Assembly (NCBI RefSeq): GCF_001704615.3
Contig: NZ_CP029396.2
Coordinates: 1-64,000, forward strand
DNA from: Acinetobacter defluvii
Lineage (GTDB): Bacteria > Pseudomonadota > Gammaproteobacteria > Pseudomonadales > Moraxellaceae
Length of the DNA stretch: 64,000 nucleotides
Direction: 5' to 3'
Shown here: one piece after another, positions 37,876 through 45,976 of the stretch
Layout of the letters: each line of letters starts with the position of its first letter
Position numbering within the stretch: position 1 is the first letter of the stretch
Translations under genes and position numbers: made by a program
The notes under the pieces: generated by a model
The model's database searches: none
What the model was told of the DNA's origin: nothing
What the model saw: the letters and a program-made list of their open reading frames with translations, nothing else

Positions 37876-40092
37876 TTATTCATTTTCATTTACCAAAAGT
37901 ATTAGTTTGAATTCTTTAATAGTTTTTCCAGTTTTTCGATCTGTAATTATATAGAAATCTGGCCTCAAATCAATAATAGATTCTTTAAGCAAGATGAAGC
38001 ATAGATCTTCAATGTCATGTAATTTTGACTCCTGTAAATTTTTTTGAGAATTCTCGTATAGAGTTGCTGCTTTTTCTTCCGTCATGAAATCAATGAAATC
38101 AATATTAAAATGCTTTTTTAAAATTGATTCAAGAGATGAAATATTTTCTATATCATATTTGTTATTGTTTTTATTTAGAAAATAGTCTGAAAGGTAATGT
38201 GCTTTGACACCTAGAAGTATGTCTCCAGGTGTTGATTCAGATATGTAATTATACAAGTGTTCTGAATTGGTATGACCAAGAAATTTTGTAAGAATATTTA
38301 GAGAGTCAAATTTTTTTGACCAAAAAAATAACATTGCAAAAAATCTTCTCAACTGATGTTGCCTAATGTAGTATCTTTTTTTTATGAGCGACCCTACATC
38401 TATAGTTTGAGTTTCAAAGTAATCACAAAATGTATTTAAATAATTATAATGAAGTTTGGAGCTTAATTTAGATACAGACATTGTGTCAGAATGAATTGCA
38501 TTAAATAAATTTAAAGAATTTATTAAATTTGGATTGATTTTAGATATTTTTTTATTAAATTTTTGCGTTTTATAAATAAAAATTGCAATTGATAGTGGAA
38601 TAGGTAGATTTAGATATTCTTTTAAATTATTTAGCAAACCAACACCAGTTTTACTATTTTTTACTTTTAGATAGAAATGGATAGTATTATTTGCTGTAGG
38701 ATCTATGTTTGGATAAAGGGAATCAAATGGATCTAAATCTAGTATTTCAGATTGTCTGCGTGCTAATAATGTTCCTATAAGTATGCAAATTGATGCTGTT
38801 AGAATTGCATAAAGATGGTGTAAACCTTTATTTTTTCGAAGATTTATGTAGAAATCATTATTTTTTTTAATAGTCCATGACTCTACTCCTAGATCTAACA
38901 GTTCGTTATTTATGTACTTCAAAAAAAACTTTTTTTCAGAAATATCTATATTTGATATATTCAAATTTTCATAAATATTTATTAAACTATCATGGATATT
39001 GTCAATATAATTAAAAGTAAATTCAAATGCATTTCTAAAAGAATCAAATACAACTTCTGCTGGGAGAAGTTTGAATCTTCCTAGTGGTATTTTTTCTATA
39101 CTATGAAATAATTGATTAATATTAATATTAATTTTTCTCAAATAATTGTATTCAAGATCTATTACAATATTTAAGTGATTTAGTGATAAAAGGTATCGTT
39201 CTATTGTTTTTAAGGAATGATTATTATTTTCTTTAACTATAGGAACTCTTTCAAATTCTGTATCAGAATAATTATGATTAATATAATAAATTGTAAATTC
39301 ACTAAATGTTGGAAAAGTGTGATAATTCAAATAAAGGCTATAAGGAAATAGATTTAGAAAGAAATTAGAATTTAATTTTTTTTCATAATTACTAGTATCG
39401 CTATATGCATTACTCATGAAAAAATAGTATTTAGCTTTCCTGATTTCTGTTTCAGTTAACTTTAAGCGACCCGAATTATGGAGCTTTAAACATTTAATTT
39501 TATTCTCAAATGCTATGACATCATCTATATTGATATCTTTGATGGCATTTAATATATGATTTTTAATGACATCCTCATAATTATAAATAGCATTTGGTAG
39601 ACCCAAAGTGGCAATATTAATTAATGTTTGATGGAAGAAATTAGAATCCAAAGCTAAAAGCCCTCTTTGTTCTAATTGTAGGTTTTCTCTATTATTTATT
39701 AGACAATCTATCAAATTACATATCCTATTTATTCTAGGAGTTATTGTTTGTATTTTTAATAGTACAGAGTTGTTATATTTTGGAGTACATGAAATAGCAA
39801 TCCATAATTTTGATAAATTAATCAAATCATACCAAATTGGATTATCACTAATACTAAGTATTTTACTAAAGTTTATTAGCTTTGAACCCTCAAGTGTTTT
39901 TACCTCCCAAATTAAGTCATCATAATTTTTACTCAAAAGCCAGTAAGGTTTGAAAGTGTCATATTTAAACATATCTATATATTGTGATAGATAATTTTCA
40001 ATTTCCGCAATAGTATCTTTTTTTAATTTAAAATCATCTTGTATAATAGCATTTCTAAATAAGATAATTTGTTTTTCACTAATTTCTTTCAT
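37876..40092 (-). CDS. Large tyrosine recombinase (738 aa), full catalytic set
   Basis: 738 aa. The C-terminal catalytic domain has ARRQSEIL with Arg I (about Arg444), HQLRRFF (His577-Arg580), LGHTNSEHLYNYIS with His605 and nucleophile Tyr614. The first 400 residues are a long AT-rich-encoded extension without recognised domain, far longer than normal phage integrases. Its start overlaps the end of the 748-aa gene by 4 bp. Large paired recombinases of this kind move Tn554-like and Gamma-Mobile-Trio elements; GmtZ is a possible match but I cannot confirm the exact family. Confidence 0.72.
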   Translation of the reverse strand: MKEISEKQIILFRNAIIQDDFKLKKDTIAEIENYLSQYIDMFKYDTFKPYWLLSKNYDDLIWEVKTLEGSKLINFSKILSISDNPIWYDLINLSKLWIAISCTPKYNNSVLLKIQTITPRINRICNLIDCLINNRENLQLEQRGLLALDSNFFHQTLINIATLGLPNAIYNYEDVIKNHILNAIKDINIDDVIAFENKIKCLKLHNSGRLKLTETEIRKAKYYFFMSNAYSDTSNYEKKLNSNFFLNLFPYSLYLNYHTFPTFSEFTIYYINHNYSDTEFERVPIVKENNNHSLKTIERYLLSLNHLNIVIDLEYNYLRKINININQLFHSIEKIPLGRFKLLPAEVVFDSFRNAFEFTFNYIDNIHDSLINIYENLNISNIDISEKKFFLKYINNELLDLGVESWTIKKNNDFYINLRKNKGLHHLYAILTASICILIGTLLARRQSEILDLDPFDSLYPNIDPTANNTIHFYLKVKNSKTGVGLLNNLKEYLNLPIPLSIAIFIYKTQKFNKKISKINPNLINSLNLFNAIHSDTMSVSKLSSKLHYNYLNTFCDYFETQTIDVGSLIKKRYYIRQHQLRRFFAMLFFWSKKFDSLNILTKFLGHTNSEHLYNYISESTPGDILLGVKAHYLSDYFLNKNNNKYDIENISSLESILKKHFNIDFIDFMTEEKAATLYENSQKNLQESKLHDIEDLCFILLKESIIDLRPDFYIITDRKTGKTIKEFKLILLVNENE

Positions 40093-42335
40093 TTTAATTT
40101 ATCACTCAAATTTAATGGGTTCATTAGGGCTAATTTATACATTTCTTGAATTTCTTGATCAATGTACAATGATGTTCCTCTATTATTAGGATCTAGGCTT
40201 AGCTTAATTTGTGAAATAATAAAATTTGAAGATTCTAGCCATTTTTTAAAAGTGTTATTAATTTTTCCACTAAGGTTTAAATTAATTATTCCTAATAATA
40301 ATTGCAATAATGGAACTGAAATTAAAAATATACCTAAATCAAAATGGTTATTAATGTTGTTAGTTTTTTCTTTTGAAATGCTTTCTAGATATTTTGGTAA
40401 GTTTTCAATTTTATGATTTCTTAAAAATTCTTCAATGTTATCTTCATTAATATCCATAGCATTAAAGATTAATTCAGAGTCTTTCATTGACTCAAATATT
40501 ATTTGATTTTGAAATATTCTAATCCAACGATTTGAAAAAAAATCCCATAATGGTTCTGGTAGGTATGTATTGATAAGTCGGTGGTCTAAGGTTTCATGCC
40601 CTAATGCTTCACTCATAATAGTTATTGAATTTGTATCTAAAAAAATTTTTACTGCGACAGTAGCTCTTAGTTTAGTTAAAGTGAAATTTTTATATAATTC
40701 ATTAACAAAACTAGTTTCAGTTTCTGAAAGTTTTTTTATATCTATATGTCGTTTAAATATTTCATATAGGAAAAATCTATCTGCAAAAGTTGATGGATTG
40801 TCTATTTTAATAATTCTTTTTGGTATTTGTAATATTGAATTTTTGATTAAAAGCATATATTCCCAGTTTGGATCCGATAATTTTTTCAAAATACTCCTGT
40901 TATTTTGGGTAAGCTCTATTATTTGTTCCACAACTTTTATGCTTTCTGTATTTAGAAGTATTTTTTGAAGTGATTTTTTACGTTTTCTATGTTTGTGTGA
41001 AATGATATAAGATACTTGATCTGTTTTAATATAACCAAATAACTTGTTATTTTCATATAACTTCCATTCTATTAGCCAAGAGGCTGTTATTTGTGGGTGT
41101 TCAAGTACTAATTTAGTTAATAAGGGGTATAGTACTTCATAATCTGTCAAAAATATATTCTCTCTTATTGTTTTTAAATGATTATCTTTGATTTTTGTTT
41201 GATCATTATTATGCATATTTTCTATATATTGAATAATGGCATTCCTAGAATTGCCTTGCTCAATTTTTGAAAATGAGTTTTTAATATTTTCTTGATATTT
41301 TTTGTATTTGTAGTAGTTTTCTGAAATATTTAGATTTACAATTTCATATGTTTTATCTATCGTGCTATTTATTCTTATAATGATTTCTTCTTTTGCTTGA
41401 TCATCTTTTAAATGTAAAGGTATTTCGAACAATAGTTTATCATTTATAATCTCTCCAGACTTTACTAGGTGGTGAGTTTTTAATTTACTATTTTTGAATA
41501 CTGGTCTCAATATGTCAATGTCCGGTTTAGGGAAATGGTTGTATTCAGTAAGTTTATAAAAAGTATCTACAATAGCTGTCCATCTTTGATGAAAGTTTAT
41601 TAATGAATAGTTTTTTTCAATATTATTTAATAACATTAATAAATAAACATCATACATAGTTTGGAATGAATTGTCGGGTCTAATTTTATAAGATAATTCA
41701 TCTATATTTCTGCAAATTTTAAATAAAGTATTGTATAGCTGATTTGTGTTAGTGATAATTCTGGAGAATGTTGTTTTTTTAGTTTTTTTTGCAATTCTAA
41801 TTAGAGCGTTATACAGTTTTTCCTGATGGTTTTTCCCATATAATTCATATACTTCAGTTAGGTTTAAGAAATATACATGACCTTCAATTGTTGTAACTGG
41901 TTTGGATTGATAAATTTCAGGAATGTTTCTTCGGATTTTTTTATATTTATCTATATTTTCTAAATAATATTTATTTATTTTGAATGTGCTGCTTTTTGTA
42001 AAATATTTTTCTGGAATTATTTTAAATATCGTGTTTACTAAATTAATTAGTATGCTTTTTCTTGAAATTGATGCTTGAAATTCTTCTAAAACAAAACCAC
42101 TAAATATGTTGAAATTTTCTTCATTAAATAATTTATTCTTTAAACTGGTATTTATATTTTTAGATTCATGGTAAATATCTAAATATAATAAATAAAGTTT
42201 AATTGCTGAAATATAAAGTTTTCTTTGATGCGCAACGGTTATATTTTTTAACTCATGTTTAGAGTCAATAAATTGATTAATTTCTAATTGTTCTTCTTTA
42301 GAAAAATAAAAACCGATATTTTCTAATTGCATCAT
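40089..42335 (-). CDS. Large tyrosine-recombinase-like protein (748 aa), degenerate active site
   Basis: 748 aa. Near residue 551 FTLTKLRATVAVKIF corresponds to the HxxR block, with Thr554 where His is expected and Arg557 kept. ALGHETLDHRLINTYLPEP provides His580 and a candidate tyrosine (Tyr591). I do not see a convincing Arg I. It may be a partner or accessory recombinase that binds ends rather than cuts. It is the first gene of the module, about 130 bp inside the right terminal repeat, and overlaps the 738-aa gene by 4 bp. Confidence 0.65.
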   Translation of the reverse strand: MMQLENIGFYFSKEEQLEINQFIDSKHELKNITVAHQRKLYISAIKLYLLYLDIYHESKNINTSLKNKLFNEENFNIFSGFVLEEFQASISRKSILINLVNTIFKIIPEKYFTKSSTFKINKYYLENIDKYKKIRRNIPEIYQSKPVTTIEGHVYFLNLTEVYELYGKNHQEKLYNALIRIAKKTKKTTFSRIITNTNQLYNTLFKICRNIDELSYKIRPDNSFQTMYDVYLLMLLNNIEKNYSLINFHQRWTAIVDTFYKLTEYNHFPKPDIDILRPVFKNSKLKTHHLVKSGEIINDKLLFEIPLHLKDDQAKEEIIIRINSTIDKTYEIVNLNISENYYKYKKYQENIKNSFSKIEQGNSRNAIIQYIENMHNNDQTKIKDNHLKTIRENIFLTDYEVLYPLLTKLVLEHPQITASWLIEWKLYENNKLFGYIKTDQVSYIISHKHRKRKKSLQKILLNTESIKVVEQIIELTQNNRSILKKLSDPNWEYMLLIKNSILQIPKRIIKIDNPSTFADRFFLYEIFKRHIDIKKLSETETSFVNELYKNFTLTKLRATVAVKIFLDTNSITIMSEALGHETLDHRLINTYLPEPLWDFFSNRWIRIFQNQIIFESMKDSELIFNAMDINEDNIEEFLRNHKIENLPKYLESISKEKTNNINNHFDLGIFLISVPLLQLLLGIINLNLSGKINNTFKKWLESSNFIISQIKLSLDPNNRGTSLYIDQEIQEMYKLALMNPLNLSDKLK

Positions 42336-42466
42336 GCTTTCTCATATTTCTAATTACATTACGGATTGCAATATTATAATGGCTATATTTTGTCAAAATT
42401 TAAAGTTATCAAAAAAAGATTTAAATATTTGATATTTATTGTTTATTTTTATTTTTCAATTGCTTG

Positions 42467-42478
42467 ATATTAGGGAAA
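42467..42478 (-). repeat. Right terminal inverted repeat
   Basis: ATATTAGGGAAA, the inverse of TTTCCCTAATAT at 32463-32474. About six bases between it and the SNF2 coding sequence belong to neither, as with the spacer left by Tn554-like elements. Confidence 0.75.
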
Positions 42479-42485
42479 CAGGCAT

Positions 42486-43142
42486 CTCGTCAAACACTAC
42501 GTACTTAATCTTTCCGGCAAGATATTCAGCCCAACCGTTCAACTTTGAATAACTGGTGATAATGACATCGGGTGCTGCTTCACCCTCTTTGTGCAATGGA
42601 TAAGGCGATGCTTTCTTTAGGATGTGACATTTTAGGTGCGGAGCAAAGCGTTCAATTTCATTCTTAATTTGCATTGGAAGATGTGTCATTGTCACAAAAA
42701 GCGCCGGGAGCGATTCAGGTAGAATCATCGGACATATTCCACTCGCTGTTTTGCCAAGGCCCAAATCATCCCCCAAGAGCAAACCTTTAACATTAAGTAG
42801 TAGATCTGCAGCTCCTCTTTGATACTCATATGGAGGCACAGCAAGATCAAATGTTTTGATCGGACGTTTATAGTCCATCACATCCAAAATATCTTCTTTT
42901 AGCGACACATAAGCCTTAGATTGCGCTTTCATGTATTTAAGATCATCAACACGCATTGGATAACGTTCAATAAACCAAAGTAGGTCGTGACAATTAGACG
43001 GCGTATCGCTTAACTCAATAAATTTTGATGCATGTTGGCTGACTTTTGGGAATACACGCTTAAGTCGTGTTTTAACATGTGGTTCACATTCAATGTGCCA
43101 GTTTTTTTCTTGACGAGAAATGGTGCCGTAAGATTTATACAT
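42486..43142 (-). pseudogene. SNF2-family helicase, N-terminal half, cut by a mobile element
   Basis: 219 codons of helicase from MYKSYGTISRQEKNWH, with the Q-motif-like YEYQRGA, Walker A GDDLGLGKT (124-132), VTMTHLPMQIKNE and motif II VVFDE. The open frame then runs nine codons into the inserted element (MPVSLISSN) and stops. Its start codon overlaps the stop of the nuclease-like gene (TAATG). The C-terminal half is at 31453-32462. Confidence 0.85.
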
Positions 43143-43510
43143 TAGAAGACCCCCACTAAAATACGATGGCGGTAAATAAATTTATTGTTCAGTTGGATTG
43201 GAATGTTATTCACCCAATACGGTGTACCAACCACATAGAGCGCTTTTATGCTGTCATGGCTTAAATAACGATTGATCTGACGCAATAATGCGTTACGTGC
43301 ACCATCTATTTTTAATTCAACACCCACCTTGCCGACATCAAGCTCAACAGTAAAATCAATGATGTCTTTATTTGATAGACGAACCTCACGTTCATACGGA
43401 ATCTCATTGGCAATAAACATTTGCTCAATCGCGAGTTGTAAGTCTTTTTCGTTATAAAAACGGTATTTGTGTGAAGAAAACAGAATTCCAAGCTCTTCAA
43501 TCGTTTTCAT
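43142..43510 (-). CDS. PD-(D/E)XK-like nuclease
   Basis: 122 aa. The pattern EIPYEREVRLSNKDIIDFTVE followed by VGVELKIDG gives a D...ExK core (Asp in DIIDF, E-x-K in ELK), and a conserved Gln lies in LRQINRYL. This is a compact single-domain endonuclease fold like the Vsr/VRR-type or recombination nucleases. It is tightly coupled to the SprT-like gene (4-bp overlap) and to the SNF2 gene (TAATG), so a nuclease-helicase pair is likely. Target unknown. Confidence 0.72.
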   Translation of the reverse strand: MKTIEELGILFSSHKYRFYNEKDLQLAIEQMFIANEIPYEREVRLSNKDIIDFTVELDVGKVGVELKIDGARNALLRQINRYLSHDSIKALYVVGTPYWVNNIPIQLNNKFIYRHRILVGVF

Positions 43511-44622
43511 TCTGCATCCCCTTGGTCAGCTTTAGCAGCCTTTTTGTTTTTCTTCACCTGGCTTTTATCAATGGATTTTGACGGTACCAGTTCAACTTCA
43601 CATTCAGTACACGACAATCTAAAAGTAGGACTACACGTTGCACCACGGCCACACTCAGGACACGCAAAAGATGCCCTAGTCTGTTTCTTAGGCTCAGGCT
43701 CTTCAAAATTGGCTGAACCAAGCTCTTGATAGAGTGTTTCACCGATCATAGTTTCTTTGAGTACAAAAAACTCGTTATCATCGCCGTTTGGTTGTTCACC
43801 CTTATAAAGTTTAACAACCTTAGGTTCTGGTATTGGTTGGTCGTCATCATCTAGCGGATCTTCATCAAAAGCCGTTGGATAATAACCGCCAAGGTTTGCA
43901 GCGGTATTTGATATGTCGATTAGTCCGATCGCTACATCAAAGGGATTCATTGTAGTGGGAGTCGGTTCCTCAACTGGCTTCTCTTTTTTAGGTGATTTCA
44001 AAGCTGAATTGATTTCATTGCCAAGTAAGGCAATATGAAATAGCTTTGGAGAAGCAGTCGGAATGGACTCCAACAACTGCACTTGCTCTTGAATCATTTC
44101 AAGACTGGAAATCGTTTTGGGTGCGTACTTGTCATACCATTTGATGATACGCCCTTCATCGACAAGCTCATTGCACACTTGAATAAACAAGCCATCAGGT
44201 ACAACGATTTCGGTCATCTTCTCGCCTGTCGTGCGACCTTCTTTTGTGCCGTCATCAGTCATAATCAAACCGATCTCAAGCATAAATGTCGCAAACTCAG
44301 CATTGTGATATGAGCGTTTAGATGGCTCACCACAAATGCTTTGTTTCATATGACACATCTCATGTGCATAGCATTTAAAAATGTTAAGCAATGGTTGGGT
44401 GCCAAAGTAATCAGGGTTAAGGGCCAGTTCGTGCGTATACGCCGTATCATCTTCTGTCGAAGCAAATCTATTCTCAGACCAATAACCGGTATTTTTGTTG
44501 ATACGTTGAAGCGTAATCAAACAATCTGGTAATTCATTTTTGAATAGCCTTTCATTGAAACGGTCATACACCAACTGCAGTTCTTCATAAAACTGCAACG
44601 TAGTTCTATTCTTTATGTTCAT
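43507..44622 (-). CDS. SprT-like zinc metalloprotease with C-terminal zinc ribbon
   Basis: 371 aa. The SprT-like domain occupies residues 1-130: HEMCHMKQ (87-94) is the HExxH metal and catalytic motif, with a further histidine in RSYHNAEF (about 105). A long acidic/Pro-rich linker (about 205-290) leads to a zinc ribbon CPECGRGA...CTEC near the C-terminus and a basic tail. Its eukaryotic relative Spartan cleaves DNA-protein crosslinks, so a DNA-linked role is plausible. It leads the operon with the nuclease-like and SNF2 genes. The composite transposon lies 120 bp upstream and may disturb its promoter. Confidence 0.82.
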   Translation of the reverse strand: MNIKNRTTLQFYEELQLVYDRFNERLFKNELPDCLITLQRINKNTGYWSENRFASTEDDTAYTHELALNPDYFGTQPLLNIFKCYAHEMCHMKQSICGEPSKRSYHNAEFATFMLEIGLIMTDDGTKEGRTTGEKMTEIVVPDGLFIQVCNELVDEGRIIKWYDKYAPKTISSLEMIQEQVQLLESIPTASPKLFHIALLGNEINSALKSPKKEKPVEEPTPTTMNPFDVAIGLIDISNTAANLGGYYPTAFDEDPLDDDDQPIPEPKVVKLYKGEQPNGDDNEFFVLKETMIGETLYQELGSANFEEPEPKKQTRASFACPECGRGATCSPTFRLSCTECEVELVPSKSIDKSQVKKNKKAAKADQGDAE

Positions 44623-44733
44623 TTTTCAGTCGTCCAAACAGGATCAAACTAGGTGTGGATTGTACAAAACAACGCTTAAAGTTTACGCACAGCTTAAAAT
44701 ACAGTCAATAGTTTAAAATAATCAGCAAAGCAT

Positions 44734-44742
44734 ATATTTTTT
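44734..44742. repeat. 9-bp target duplication, left copy
   Basis: ATATTTTTT directly before the ISAba1 left end; the identical 9 bp follow the right end at 48849-48857. This shows that the whole 44743-48848 block moved as a unit. Confidence 0.85.
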
Positions 44743-45732
44743 CTCTGTACACGACAAAAATAGATAACTCATTGAAATAATGTCACAATAATTGTTTTCT
44801 AACGACGAATACTATGACACATCTCAATGAGTTATATCTTATCTTAAACAAATCTCTAAAATGGAACAAGTCACATTTAAAGTGCTTTGCGCTCATCATG
44901 CTTGTGATTATTTTAAAGCAAACATGTAATCTTTCTTCTGCATCTAAAGCCTTGCCCATCAAGTGCTTACCACAATCATTTTATCGACGTATGCAGCGCT
45001 TCTTTGCAGGTCAGTATTTTGATTATCGTCAAATTTCTCAGTTGATTTTCAATATGTTTTCATTCGACCAAGTGCAACTGACTTTAGATAGAACCAATTG
45101 GAAATGGGGAAAACGAAATATTAATATCCTGATGCTCGCAATCGTTTATCGTGGAATAGCGATACCTATCCTTTGGACATTGCTTAATAAACGTGGAAAT
45201 TCAGATACGAAAGAGCGTATTGCTTTGATTCAACGCTTTATAGCCATTTTTGGTAAAGACCGTATTGTGAATGTGTTCGCAGACAGAGAGTTTATCGGTG
45301 AGCAGTGGTTTACATGGTTAATTGAACAAGACATCAACTTCTGCATTCGTGTTAAAAAAACTTCATTGTCACCAATCATTTAGGAAAGAATCATAAAATT
45401 AGTGATTTATTTCGCCATCTTAAAGTTGGTCAAATTGAATGTCGTAAACGACGGATTTTGGTTGGTCGGGTGAAACTATATATAAGTGCACTACAGTTAG
45501 AAAATGGAGAGCTTTTACTCGTCGTTTCTCCTCAGTTTAATGCCAATGCTATTCAGGATTATGCATTACGCTGGGAAATTGAAACCTTATTCAGTTGTCT
45601 CAAAGGACGCGGGTTTAATCTTGAAAATACGCGCTTGACAGACCCTAGACGAGTGAAAAAATTGATTGCGGTGTTAGCTATAAGCTTCTGTTGGTGTTAC
45701 TTAACGGGTGAATGGCAACATAATCAAAAAAA
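44743..45732 (+). mobile_element. ISAba1, left copy, missing its last 190 bp
   Basis: Matches the right copy base for base as far as I can follow, up to an A run at 45726-45732; the inner inverted repeat is absent. Without its right end this copy cannot transpose alone. Confidence 0.88.
44814..45732 (+). pseudogene. ISAba1 transposase, left copy, 3'-truncated
   Basis: First frame 189 codons ending SLSPII, then the second frame to ...CYLTGEWQHNQK at the truncation. The second-frame ORF continues out of the IS into captured chromosomal sequence (NEFSKTYNAAERH), forming a chimera. The A7-C slippery site at 45354-45361 would allow a -1 frameshift between the frames. Confidence 0.85.
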
Positions 45733-45898
45733 TGAGTTTTCCAAAACTTATAATGCCGCGGAACGTCATACCATTCGTCAGCATGTATTGCGTATTCACC
45801 GTGATATGAAACAGCAGGCTGATGAAGAACAACTTAAAGCTTCGCGTTTGAAGTTGTTTAACTACATTCAGCAAGTGGCTTTAATTTCAGATAATTAA
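45733..45898 (+). pseudogene. 3' end of a captured chromosomal gene
   Basis: Codes for the last 55 residues of an unidentified protein, EFSKTYNAAERHTIRQHVLR ... NYIQQVALISDN, then a stop and a terminator. It is helical and charged. Only the tail was captured between ISAba1 and the acyl-CoA synthetase gene; both genes were convergent in the donor chromosome. Confidence 0.6.
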
Positions 45899-45911
45899 GT
45901 CATTTAGACAT

Positions 45912-45940
45912 AAAAAAGCGACCTTCAAGGTCGCTTTTTT
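45912..45940. terminator. Bidirectional terminator in captured DNA
   Basis: AAAAAAGCGACCTT / AAGGTCGCTTTTTT stem between the captured gene tail and the convergent acyl-CoA synthetase gene. Confidence 0.88.
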
Positions 45941-45976
45941 ATGTGAGAATATTTGCTTGTATAGACTGCTGAATGT

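Larger units (their letters stand above)
36833..37883 (-). pseudogene. Small third gene of the recombinase module, interrupted by IS256-family DNA
   Basis: The gene starts at the ATG at 37883 (MNKIELSIKNEIKMLN), overlapping the stop of the 738-aa recombinase gene by 8 bp, and is broken after about 13-16 codons by the IS256-family fragment. Reading resumes at about 37260 and continues 140 codons to the stop at 36833 (C-terminal FNFFIKEFEQIIKPL). The protein is Lys/Asn/Ser rich and helical, about 155-160 aa if rejoined, and has no recombinase motif. Small helper genes hold this slot in Tn554 (TnpC) and in GMT modules (GmtX). Confidence 0.62.
32463..42484. mobile_element. 10-kb Tn554/GMT-like element with defence cargo, inserted in SNF2 gene
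   Basis: Ends are TTTCCCTAATAT at 32463-32474 and its inverse ATATTAGGGAAA at 42467-42478. Removing about 10,022 bp rejoins GACGAG and TCCAAGAG so that VVFDE reads straight into IQELRTG. About 6 bp (TGCCTG) at the right end belong to neither the repeat nor the target, as with spacers left by Tn554-type recombination. Contents: overlapping recombinase genes next to the right end, all read leftward, and a decayed Qat anti-phage operon at the left. Secondary insertions are an IS5-family element and an IS256-family fragment. The recombinase genes are far more AT-rich than the backbone. Confidence 0.82.

Noticed and set aside
45458..45898. Full-length second transposase ORF in the left ISAba1 copy
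   Set aside because: The last 55 residues come from captured chromosomal DNA after 45732; it is a chimera.
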